Shown piece after piece: positions 42,201 through 49,146 of a stretch of 64,000 nucleotides of DNA (its first letter is position 1; each line of letters starts with the position of its first letter). The notes beneath the pieces are model-generated. The model ran no database searches, had not been told where the DNA came from, and saw nothing but the letters and a program-made list of their open reading frames with translations. Made by a program: the position numbers and the translations under genes. Origin of the DNA: CANKJK01 sp040081715 (GTDB lineage Bacteria > Acidobacteriota > Vicinamibacteria > Vicinamibacterales > UBA2999); NCBI GenBank assembly GCA_040081715.1, contig JBEBFY010000008.1:1-64000 (forward strand). Reading direction: 5' to 3'.

Positions 42201-42284
42201 GACGATAGGAAACATTAGAAGGCTTCCACGGGGTTGGCGCCGTTAACGGAAGACCCCTTATGTGACCTTGGGTCAGGCCGTCGC
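42201..42284 (+). repeat. element-end repeat, copy 3
   Basis: Begins GACGATAGGAAACATTAGAA and follows copy 2 closely to GTCAGGCCGTCGC at 42284, including a perfect TGACC/GGTCA mini-hairpin. It then runs into the IS91-type transposase relic, which ends 100 bases further on the opposite strand. On its left a short frame that begins at 42113, downstream of a TATACT, is cut off. The 194 bases before it contain nothing else I recognise. Confidence 0.78.
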
Positions 42285-42383
42285 GCGGGCCGTTCCTCGC
42301 CACGGAGGCACACCTCCGGCTCCCCTGATGCCAACGGTGTCGTGAGGCCAGGGCCTCTCCTCGGGCGTGACGGGCGCGGACGC

Positions 42384-42645
42384 CTACGCGTCGCGGTCGC
42401 GGAGTGGCGGTGCGCGTGCGGGCCTCGCCTGAGGCACTTCGATGGGGAGATCCAAGTGCCGCAAGATGCGCTGCGTCACGGCCGACTCGTCGAGGAGCGC
42501 GATCAAGCGCAGGCGGCCGCCACACCTGGGACACGCCAGGACGTCGAACCCGAAGGTGCGTTCCATCAGCGACGCCCACCACTGGCCGCGAGCGTGGCGC
42601 CGAACCACGTCCGCCCGCCAGGCCGCCCGCGGCCACGCGCAAGGC
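42384..42645 (-). pseudogene. IS91-family transposase C-terminal relic
   Basis: The minus frame reads RRHARGQWWASLMERTFGFD, VLACPRCGGRLRLIALLDES and AVTQRILRHLDLPIEVPQAR, followed by PARAPP. This is the zinc-ribbon C-terminus of IS91-type Y2 transposases (RTFGxDVLxCPRCGGRMRLIA). The catalytic N-terminal part is gone; at about 42645 it abuts the copy of the hisA end. The segment downstream of it (lower coordinates) is element-end copy 3, so the repeats are best read as the downstream end of this element. Confidence 0.8.
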
Positions 42646-42647
42646 CC

Positions 42648-42708
42648 TGCGGAGGGCATCGACGCCGTGGTTCGGCATGGCGATCTACACCGGCCATCTC
42701 GCCCTCGA
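42648..42708 (+). repeat. right copy of hisA 3'-end direct repeat (attR-like)
   Basis: Matches 38385-38444 with one extra T (in GTGGTTCGG) and two A-to-C changes. In one frame it still encodes MAIYTGHLALD and a stop, close to the AIYTGHLAIE end of HisA. It lies 30 bases before the UMF1 gene, which therefore probably once followed hisA directly. Confidence 0.6.
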
Positions 42709-42738
42709 CTGACTGGGTCCGTACGGTAGAGTCCTCGC

Positions 42739-44031
42739 GTGTCCGTGCTTCGTCAGTTGGGACTCGACCGCCGCGAGTTGCGGGCGTGGGCCATGTACGA
42801 CTGGGCGAACTCGGCGTATCAGTGCACGATCGTCACGGCGGTCTTCCCGCTCTTCTTCAGCGAGGTGGCGGCGGCACACCTCCCGCCCGTCGTCGCAACG
42901 CAGCGCTTCGCCTGGGTGACGACGATCGGGGCTGCCGTCGTGGCGGTACTGGGACCGCTGCTGGGCGTAGTAGCCGATTTCCGCGCCGTGAAGAAGACAC
43001 TCCTGACAGCATGCGTGGCCCTCGGTGCGATCTCCGCTGGCGCCATGGTGTTCATCGACCGGGGCGAGTGGCTGCTGGCTTTGGGGCTGTTTCTCGTCGC
43101 CAACATCGCCATCGCCACCAGCTTCGTCTTCTACGACGCCCTCCTCCCCCACATCGCCACACCGCGCGAGATGGACCGTGTGTCCACCTCCGGCTACGCG
43201 CTCGGGTACATCGGAGGCGGTGTGCTGCTGGCCATCAACCTGGCCTGGATCATGTTCCCTGCCTCGTGGGGCCTCTCGGGGACCGTGATGGCCATCAAGC
43301 TCTCCTTTGTCAGCGTGGCCGTCTGGTGGGCCGTCTTCACGCTGCCACTTCTGTTCACCGTCCCCGAACCCCCGGCGGCGCGGCCGGAACCCGGTACGGA
43401 ATCTCGTGTCCCGGTCGTGGCCCAGGCCATTCGGACTTTCCGTGAACTGCGTGGCTACAGGAACGCCTTCTGGCTGCTGGTGGCCTTCCTCCTCTACAAC
43501 GACGGCATCCAGACCATGATCAAAATGGCCTCCGTCTACGGGTCCGAGATTGGTATCGGCCGCAACGCCCAGATCGCGGCGTTCGTCGTGGTGCAGTTCG
43601 TGGGCGTGCCGTTCGCGTTTCTGTTCGGCGTGCTCGCCAACCGGGTGGGTCCGAAGCCGGCGCTGTACGGCGCGATTGCGGTCTACGTGGTCATCGCGCT
43701 CATCGGCTACGGCATGACGAGCACGTTCGAGTTCTTCCTGCTCGCGGTCCTGGTGGGGATGGTGCAGGGCGGGGCGCAGGCGCTCAGCCGATCGATGTTC
43801 GCCAGGATGATTCCGCCGGACCGGTCGTCGGAGTACTTCGGGTTCTTCTCGGTATTCGAGAAGTTCGCGGGCATCCTCGGCCCGCTGGCCTTCGGATCCG
43901 CGGTTGCCCTGACCGGGTCCAGCCGCCCCGCCGTGCTGATGCTGGTCGTCTTCTTCGTGCTCGGGGCCCTCGTGCTGACACGCGTGGATCTTGCGGAAGG
44001 CGAGCGGCAGGTGGCCGACGCGCTCATCTAA
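42739..44031 (+). CDS. MFS transporter, UMF1/Atg22-like
   Basis: A 430-residue membrane protein with about 12 helices. It opens with RELRAWAMYDWANSAYQCTI, the hallmark of the UMF1 family (AWxLYDWANSAYxxxI). It continues with LLGVVADFRAVKKTLLTACV, SFVFYDALLPHIATPREMDR and SGYALGYIGGGVLLAINLAW. The family includes the yeast vacuolar amino-acid effluxer Atg22; bacterial substrates are unknown. GTG start. It probably followed hisA before the accessory block entered. Confidence 0.87.
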   Translation: MSVLRQLGLDRRELRAWAMYDWANSAYQCTIVTAVFPLFFSEVAAAHLPPVVATQRFAWVTTIGAAVVAVLGPLLGVVADFRAVKKTLLTACVALGAISAGAMVFIDRGEWLLALGLFLVANIAIATSFVFYDALLPHIATPREMDRVSTSGYALGYIGGGVLLAINLAWIMFPASWGLSGTVMAIKLSFVSVAVWWAVFTLPLLFTVPEPPAARPEPGTESRVPVVAQAIRTFRELRGYRNAFWLLVAFLLYNDGIQTMIKMASVYGSEIGIGRNAQIAAFVVVQFVGVPFAFLFGVLANRVGPKPALYGAIAVYVVIALIGYGMTSTFEFFLLAVLVGMVQGGAQALSRSMFARMIPPDRSSEYFGFFSVFEKFAGILGPLAFGSAVALTGSSRPAVLMLVVFFVLGALVLTRVDLAEGERQVADALI

Positions 44032-44059
44032 ACAAAGCGGCTAAATACTTCCGCTGGTG

Positions 44060-44545
44060 TCACCGGCCCACAGTCGTGCGGATGCGCGCCAAGTGGTGCC
44101 AGCTATGCCGAACCGCGTGGTCCTCAAGTACGAACTGTGCAGTGACCGGCGCGCCGAAGCTCAGCGAGAAGGGCGCCGCTCGATCGAGCTGCTCATCGCT
44201 GAACGCGTGGACCGCTTCGGCCGCCTGCCGACTGTTCTGACGCAGCAGATCGAGAGCGGCGGTCTTCGTTGTGGTGGAGTGCTCGCGCGCATGGTTCGCA
44301 TTCAACTCAGCGACAACAGGCCACGTGACATCGATGACTGCCTTGCCGTCGGCAATCGAACGCGCCAAATCTATTTCGATGGGGTACACGAGGGCGACGT
44401 GATTCACGACCTGGCCCACCGTCCGACGGTCCGTAGCTGAGATCGGAGTCTCCCATTCAGCGGCAGAGAGTCCTTCCGCAAAGGCAGCCAGCCCGGCAGC
44501 ACCCTCCTCGATGCGGGCGGCAAGGGATTCAGCGCGACGACTCAT
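44060..44545 (-). CDS. DinB-superfamily protein
   Basis: A 161-residue helical-bundle protein. VGQVVNHVALVYPIEIDLAR carries the first putative metal histidine, and EDHAVRHSWHHLARI near the C-terminus the others. The layout is that of DinB/mycothiol-dependent transferases. The ATG at 44545 is followed directly by SRRAESLAARIEEGAAGLAA. In cassette order (minus strand) it follows the attC-like site at 44635-44712 and is thus probably a captured gene. Confidence 0.72.
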   Translation of the reverse strand: MSRRAESLAARIEEGAAGLAAFAEGLSAAEWETPISATDRRTVGQVVNHVALVYPIEIDLARSIADGKAVIDVTWPVVAELNANHAREHSTTTKTAALDLLRQNSRQAAEAVHAFSDEQLDRAAPFSLSFGAPVTAQFVLEDHAVRHSWHHLARIRTTVGR

Positions 44546-44634
44546 TCCATGTCTCCTTTGGTTGTGGTCGAACCTATAGTCGAACCTGCCAATTGACTCA
44601 CGTATCAGGGGCCTGCACCAGGCAGCCAGCTTGC

Positions 44635-44712
44635 GCCCAACGTGGCAAAGGATCCGCGCCCGCCGCGGAGCGTGAGCGGGATGCGGGCGTCGGCTCCATT
44701 TGGTTGTTGGGC
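44635..44712 (-). other. integron attC recombination site (site 1)
   Basis: A 78-base imperfect palindrome bounded by GCCCAAC (44635-44641, fits RYYYAAC) and GTTGGGC (44706-44712, fits GTTRRRY), which are perfect complements. Inside, GCGCCCGC pairs with GCGGGCG and GGATCC with GGCTCC with extra unpaired bases on one side, as in attC stems. It starts six bases after the toxin stop codon, the usual place of attC in a cassette read on the minus strand. Confidence 0.72.
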
Positions 44713-44718
44713 CGCTGG

Positions 44719-45012
44719 TCAGAGCATTGCCGGAAACTCTTTGGATGAGTGATGAACCGTCAAGATGTGGATTTCGTTGTGGCCGACCAATCGGTAGATG
44801 ATTCGGTACGGGCGGTGCACGACTTCCCGGACCAAGACGTCATCGAATTCTTGAACGGCTCTGCCGGACTCGGGAAAGGGAACCAGTCGATCCGTCGCCG
44901 CGACCAGGCGAGCAACAACGACTGCTGCGTAGTGGGGTGAGTCTTGACCGATGAACGTGCGAATCGCAGCCAGGTCGGCCTGCGCCTGCTTCGTCCAAAG
45001 GACCTCTCTCAC
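44719..45012 (-). CDS. ParE/RelE-type toxin
   Basis: A 97-residue toxin: REVLWTKQAQADLAAIRTFI, VVARLVAATDRLVPFPESGR, and the core end VLVREVVHRPYRIIYRLVGH followed by EIHILTVHHSSKEFP. This is the ParE fold. The GTG at 45012 overlaps the antitoxin TGA (GTGA), so I prefer it to the longer frame. ParE toxins poison gyrase, RelE toxins cleave mRNA; ParE is favoured by the VHHSSKEF tail. It ends at an attC site, so the pair is a mobile cassette. Confidence 0.85.
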   Translation of the reverse strand: MREVLWTKQAQADLAAIRTFIGQDSPHYAAVVVARLVAATDRLVPFPESGRAVQEFDDVLVREVVHRPYRIIYRLVGHNEIHILTVHHSSKEFPAML

Positions 45013-45212
45013 GACAAGAACTGTCTCTTGATGTCGTCGTGCGACACCAATTGGCGCGCGTCGGATTGCCGAATACCTTCTTCGATCTTCGCGACGACAC
45101 ACAGCCGCTCGATGGCGTCCTCGATAGTCGCCTGTTCGGGCAGAGCCTGAAGTGCCTCGATGGCGCGCTGTTTTTCGGTAGGTTCCATGCTTATGATTTT
45201 ACCATCGTCCAC
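45009..45212 (-). CDS. antitoxin of the ParE-type toxin
   Basis: A 59-67-residue protein (start at GTG 45212 or ATG 45188, the second giving MEPTEKQRAIEALQALPEQA). It is acidic and helical: TIEDAIERLCVVAKIEEGIR, then DARQLVSHDDIKRQFL. It resembles the small ParE-partner antitoxins with an EDAIERL helix. It lies directly upstream of the toxin with a four-base overlap. Confidence 0.75.
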   Translation of the reverse strand: MDDGKIISMEPTEKQRAIEALQALPEQATIEDAIERLCVVAKIEEGIRQSDARQLVSHDDIKRQFLS

Positions 45213-45236
45213 TTGAGTGGTCCGTGCTTGTCGTCA

Positions 45237-45320
45237 GCCCTACGTGCCAACTGAGCCGCGCGCTGCGGGGACACGATCAAACGGACCGCCGAGCGCGTCG
45301 GCTCCAGTTAGAGGTTAGCC
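45237..45320 (-). other. integron attC-like site (site 2, degenerate cores)
   Basis: An 84-base palindrome. AACTGAGCCGCGCGCT (45250-45265) pairs with AGCGCG-T-CGGCTC-C-AGTT with two bulged bases. It aligns with site 1 position by position: GCCCTACGTGCCAAC versus GCCCAACGTGGCAAA on the left, and both have GCGTCGGCTCCA seven bases before the right core (GTTAGCC here). The cores GCCCTAC and GTTAGCC deviate from consensus, so it may be inactive. Confidence 0.6.
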
Positions 45321-45370
45321 CGTGTCACCTATCTTCCCGGTTGCTCAACCCGCGAACTGATGATGCGGAC

Positions 45371-46147
45371 TTACTTGCATTTTCTTGCGATGTAGTCGCG
45401 AACGCCCTGCACCTGCAATGCAAGAGCCGGGTCATCAGTCAGCGACGAGGCCTTCTCGGCATCGGCAATCGCACTGCTGCACTGTTTGTTGTCTGCATAG
45501 GCGATCGCGCGAGATGAGAAAAAGAAGGGAGCGCCGGGTACGATTTCGATCGCTTCCGTGAAGTCGGCAATCGCGGCATCAAGCCGGCCGAGATAGTACA
45601 GGGCGAAACCGCGGTTTGCGTGGGCGAGCGCCTCGCGTTGTCCGAGCCCGCCCAGCTGGACGGCTTTGTCGTAGTCAGCGACTGAGCGCTCGTACTGCGA
45701 GGCTCGCTCGGGCTCACTGGTGGCCAAGCCGGCTTTGACGCGTAGACTGTCCGCCCGGTCGCTGTAGGCGAGGCCGTAATCCGGCCGAAGCTCGATGACT
45801 CTCGTAAAGTCGGCGATGGCCGCATCGAGATGACTGAGAGACTGGTTCACGAAGCCGCGTTCTTCGTAAGCCACCGCCTCGCGCTGTCCGAACCCGCCTA
45901 GCGTGATCGCTCGGTCATAGTCGGCGAGCGCCCGCTCATGGAGGTGACGACGCTCAGAATCGCTGGCGCTCAGCTTAGCCTGCGCTCGGAGATTGCCGCC
46001 GCGGCTCGCGTAAGCGAAGGCATTGTCGGGCTGCATTCCAATCGCTGTGTCGAACGCCCGCAGAGCTTCGCTCAAGCGTCCCAGCCGAGTGAGCATCACA
46101 CCTTTATTTCGGTGAGCTCTGGCATCGCGCGGTATGCCGGTGGCCAT
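45371..46147 (-). CDS. tetratricopeptide-repeat protein
   Basis: A 258-residue protein of about six TPR-like units: LGRLSEALRAFDTAIGMQPD, LSHLDAAIADFTRVIELRPD, LGRLDAAIADFTEAIEIVPG, with intervening longer units containing ALADYDRAITLGGFGQREAV. No signal peptide in the frame as read, so either cytosolic or the N-terminus is missing. TPRs mediate protein contacts; no target is evident. It lies between attC-like site 2 and the SnoaL-like gene and may be the next cassette. Confidence 0.75.
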   Translation of the reverse strand: MATGIPRDARAHRNKGVMLTRLGRLSEALRAFDTAIGMQPDNAFAYASRGGNLRAQAKLSASDSERRHLHERALADYDRAITLGGFGQREAVAYEERGFVNQSLSHLDAAIADFTRVIELRPDYGLAYSDRADSLRVKAGLATSEPERASQYERSVADYDKAVQLGGLGQREALAHANRGFALYYLGRLDAAIADFTEAIEIVPGAPFFFSSRAIAYADNKQCSSAIADAEKASSLTDDPALALQVQGVRDYIARKCK

Positions 46148-46211
46148 TTGCTGGACTCTCGTGAGCGCTCGCGGCCGCCTTCACGTGCCTCAGCTGCACC
46201 GCGATGACCGG

Positions 46212-46706
46212 CTACTTCGCCGGAGGCGTCGGCAACGGTTGGTCGGAGTTATAGGTATCGCGAACATACAACCACTTGCCGCTGACCCGGCGTGACACGG
46301 ACAGATAGCTGCCGCTGTCGACCGATTTGCCCGATCCGTCCTGAACGGTGTACGAGCCCGCATTCCAGCCCCAGTCGCCGTTCACGTCCACGGTTTCGGC
46401 GCCGTTGACGAGCGTCAGACCGGCGGACTTCGCATCGGCAGAATCCTGTGCGATGAACGCCCGGATTGCGGCTCTGCCACGCGCGACCGGCGCATGCGGT
46501 GGCATCAGCGCCGCATCCTCCGCATACAGCCCCGCGGCTGTGTCGGCGTCGCCTGCGTTGTACGCCTTAAACCACGTCGCGGTAATCTCTTTGAGCGCGG
46601 TTTGGTCAGCGGTTGTGTCCGCCGGCGCGGGCGCCTGAGATGCGCAGCCGCTCATCAGAAAGGCCCCGACGGCAAGAGCCAGAAGCTTGTTTGTCATGGT
46701 GGACAT
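46212..46706 (-). CDS. SnoaL/DUF4440-like lipoprotein
   Basis: A 164-residue protein with lipoprotein signal LLALAVGAFLMSGCASQAPA (lipobox LMSGC). The NTF2-like body is ITATWFKAYNAGDADTAAGL, YAEDAALMPPHAPVARGRAA and a closing GKWLYVRDTYNSDQP. Such domains bind or convert small hydrophobic molecules; many are uncharacterised. It is the first gene of the minus-strand group with the TPR gene. Confidence 0.8.
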   Translation of the reverse strand: MSTMTNKLLALAVGAFLMSGCASQAPAPADTTADQTALKEITATWFKAYNAGDADTAAGLYAEDAALMPPHAPVARGRAAIRAFIAQDSADAKSAGLTLVNGAETVDVNGDWGWNAGSYTVQDGSGKSVDSGSYLSVSRRVSGKWLYVRDTYNSDQPLPTPPAK

Positions 46707-47134
46707 GATACTGACACTCGGACGCAGAGGCAGTGGTCGGTCGCCTGCTCCGCTCAGGCCAGGAGTTGGGCGTATCGCTTACTTGATCCTCGCGCCGTGT
46801 CCCTGATTGATTTGTCTTGCTCGGCATAACGTCGTTTAGCTGGAATGCGCCAATTGGCCGGGCTCGGTGCGCGACGAGCTGCGCTCCTGGCCTACCGCGG
46901 CCACCACTCCGGCGCCATTGTCCATACTTTCTAGGGCCGGGATCGGCAGTTTGGGCAAACAGTTGCAGGAACGGGGCGGCAGATCGGATCAGTAATTCCC
47001 GCGTACGCCAATTGCTGGCGATGGGCGGGTTGGCGTGCCGCTTGCTCCTGGGTGAGGGGTGAGGAGCCTGGAGCGACCAGGTACGCACACTCTGCGAGGG
47101 CCTTGAACGGGGCCGGTCGCAGCCGCGGCCGCCG
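46707..47134. other. 428-base intergenic region without recognised gene
   Basis: I find no convincing coding frame, tRNA or terminator. It contains GTTGGGC at 46765 and GCATAAC at 46805, which look like isolated integron cores but lack the partner core and palindrome within 150 bases. An ACGCCAA/TTGGCGT dyad occurs around 47007-47036. It may be the eroded edge of the cassette region. Confidence 0.5.
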
Positions 47135-47821
47135 CTACTTCGCGAACTTCTGGAGGGCCGCCTTCCAGGCACCGACGGGACCTGGCGACCCGCCCATGCC
47201 CTCGAACAACAGTTGGCGGCTTTCGAGCGGCTTGCCGTAGAAGCGTTGCTGGGCGTCCTTGTCCTGCCGCAAGGTGCTGCCGCTGACCGAGATACCGGCG
47301 AATACACCGCGCGCACGCGAGTAGCTCAGGATCTCGGCGCGCATCTGGAGGTCCGTCGCGGCCTGGGCGTCGCGGCCGACCGGCCCTGCCGCCACGGAGG
47401 CGTCCGCGCCGAGCTTGAACTGGTTCTTCACCAGTGTCTCCACGCCCTTGCGGTTGTTCACGATGAGCACCAGGTCGGATTCCTGGCCGCCGATCTGGAG
47501 GCCGAAGCTCACGCCCGTCAGCGTCAGGAACGCCGGCGATGACCAGCCGTCCTTGCCGCGCATGCTGATGATGCCGCGCCCGCGGGCTCCCCCGATGCCG
47601 AACGCGCCCTTCTTGGTGCCGGGGATGACGGCGATGGCCTCGGCCCGTCCGAGGATGGATTTCGGAATGGACTTGTCCTCGGCCGACATGATCTCGCTGA
47701 AGACCTCCGTGGCCGCGGCCACGCGCTTCGCTTCGTCGCTCTCCGCCTTCTGTGCACGCGGTGCGGCGACAAAAGTCACGAGCGCGAGGGTGGCGGCTGC
47801 GAGGAGTGTTCGTCTGGTCAT
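47135..47821 (-). CDS. SYLF-domain lipid-binding protein (YSC84-like)
   Basis: A 228-residue exported protein: signal RTLLAAATLALVTFVAAPRAQ-type segment, then the SYLF domain with AEAIAVIPGTKKGAFGIGGA, GRGIISMRGKDGWSSPAFLT, GGQESDLVLIVNNRKGVETL and LKADASVAAGPVGR-type stretch (KLGADASVAAGPVGRDAQAA) plus ILSYSRARGVFAGISVSGS. Family members bind phosphoinositides or other lipids; bacterial roles are unknown. Single gene. Confidence 0.87.
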   Translation of the reverse strand: MTRRTLLAAATLALVTFVAAPRAQKAESDEAKRVAAATEVFSEIMSAEDKSIPKSILGRAEAIAVIPGTKKGAFGIGGARGRGIISMRGKDGWSSPAFLTLTGVSFGLQIGGQESDLVLIVNNRKGVETLVKNQFKLGADASVAAGPVGRDAQAATDLQMRAEILSYSRARGVFAGISVSGSTLRQDKDAQQRFYGKPLESRQLLFEGMGGSPGPVGAWKAALQKFAK

Positions 47822-47866
47822 GCGGTCATGATAGCGCGCGGGAACAACAGGCCACCTGTTCGGCCG

Positions 47867-49129
47867 TCAGACGATCGGCGGGGCGGCGGCGCGGAAGTCA
47901 CCACCCAGAATGGGCACGGACGACGTGCCCAGCCAGTTCTCCAGCACACGGGCGTACACGGACCGGAAGTCTGTCTGGTAGGTCACGTCGCCGCCATTGT
48001 TCTCGAGCGTCGGGTTCTGGCCCGCGGGGTCGAGCGAGGCTGCGGTCCCATACAAACCTCCGCGCACGGCACCGCCCATCGCCATCATGATGCCGGCCGC
48101 GCCGTGGTCGGTGCCCGCGCTCCCGTTCTCCGAGATGCGCCGCCCGAACTCGGAAAACAGCAGCACCAGCGTGTTGGACAGCAGTCCCTGCCCGCGCAGG
48201 TCGTTGTAGAACGCCAGCACGCCGTCATTCACGTTGCCCATGAGGTTCGCGTAGGCGCCGCCCCCGATGTTGCCTTGTGCCGCGTGCGTGTCGAAGCCGC
48301 CAGTCTGCACCCAGAAGACGCGCGTGCCAGTGCCCCGCACCATCGCACCGGCTGCCGTCCGCAACGCGACCGAGAAACCGTTATTGGGATAGGTGACCGT
48401 GCCGGTGTAGCTGGCCACCGAGGCCACCCGATCAAGCGTCGCCATGGCACCCAGCGCCGCGCCGTTGACAAACGCCAGTTGTGGCTGGTTCGACGGGACG
48501 TAGCTGGACAGCCGGATCGCGGCGGCTCGTTCGTCCGCGGCGGCCGTGCCGCTGTTGGGGCTGGCGAAGCTGAACGCGCGCGCGTCCGGAATCGCCGGTA
48601 CCCCCACGGTGCGCGACACTAGCGCACGCGGTGTCTCCTGGGCCACGGCCCAGCCGGTCAGCGGGTCCACCGGCGCGGACAGCGTGCTCAGGTAGCGGCC
48701 CAGCCAGCCTTCGCCGCTTGGCGACCCCGGCGAGGCTGTACCCCAGATGTCGAGACCCAGGAAGTGCGAGCGGCTCGAGTTTGCATACCCCGTGCGCTGC
48801 ACGACGGCCAGGTGGCCGGCGTCGAAGATCTGGCGCAGCCCGGTCAGGCGCGGGTGCAGCCCCAGGGCCTTGCCCGACGAGTCGCTGCCGATCTGCACGA
48901 CCTGCCCGGCGGGAATGGCGATGTTCGGCCGGCGGCTGTAATAAAAGGCATCTGTGTAGGGCACGAGTGTGCTCAGCGCATCGTTGCCGCCGCTGAGATA
49001 CAGCACGACCAGATTGCGGGACGCGGCGCCCTGCGCACGGGCGATGTCCGAGAGAAAGGCCGGGGCGGCCATGGTGACGGTAAAGGCCGATACGCCGTTG
49101 CGGATGAAGTTGCGTCTGGAAGTGTGCAT
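47867..49129 (-). CDS. DUF1501 protein, Tat-exported sulfatase-fold-like
   Basis: A 420-residue protein. ATG 49129 gives a twin-arginine-like signal (HTSRRNFIRNGVSAFTVTMA). Then NLVVLYLSGGNDALSTLVPY, FLGLDIWGTASPGSPSGEGW, VFWVQTGGFDTHAAQG and VLLFSEFGRRISENGSAGTD followed by HG: the DUF1501 pattern, related to alkaline-phosphatase-like folds (metal-binding Asp/His in GGFDTH and GTDHG). Function unproven. It follows the DUF1800 gene by 17 bases; the two families nearly always occur together. Confidence 0.87.
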   Translation of the reverse strand: MHTSRRNFIRNGVSAFTVTMAAPAFLSDIARAQGAASRNLVVLYLSGGNDALSTLVPYTDAFYYSRRPNIAIPAGQVVQIGSDSSGKALGLHPRLTGLRQIFDAGHLAVVQRTGYANSSRSHFLGLDIWGTASPGSPSGEGWLGRYLSTLSAPVDPLTGWAVAQETPRALVSRTVGVPAIPDARAFSFASPNSGTAAADERAAAIRLSSYVPSNQPQLAFVNGAALGAMATLDRVASVASYTGTVTYPNNGFSVALRTAAGAMVRGTGTRVFWVQTGGFDTHAAQGNIGGGAYANLMGNVNDGVLAFYNDLRGQGLLSNTLVLLFSEFGRRISENGSAGTDHGAAGIMMAMGGAVRGGLYGTAASLDPAGQNPTLENNGGDVTYQTDFRSVYARVLENWLGTSSVPILGGDFRAAAPPIV

Positions 49130-49146
49130 GGGAGTCCCTGCCCGTC

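Noticed and set aside
44034..44056. Terminator between the UMF1 and DinB genes (AGCGG/CCGCT)
   Set aside because: Stem of five pairs with a 10-base loop and no T-run; too weak to call.
44057..44440. 127-codon plus-strand frame opposite the DinB-like gene
   Set aside because: Its translation lacks domain features, whereas the minus strand carries the DinB histidine pattern.
46765..46811. Third attC site suggested by GTTGGGC and GCATAAC
   Set aside because: No complementary partner core and no bulged palindrome within 150 bases on either side.
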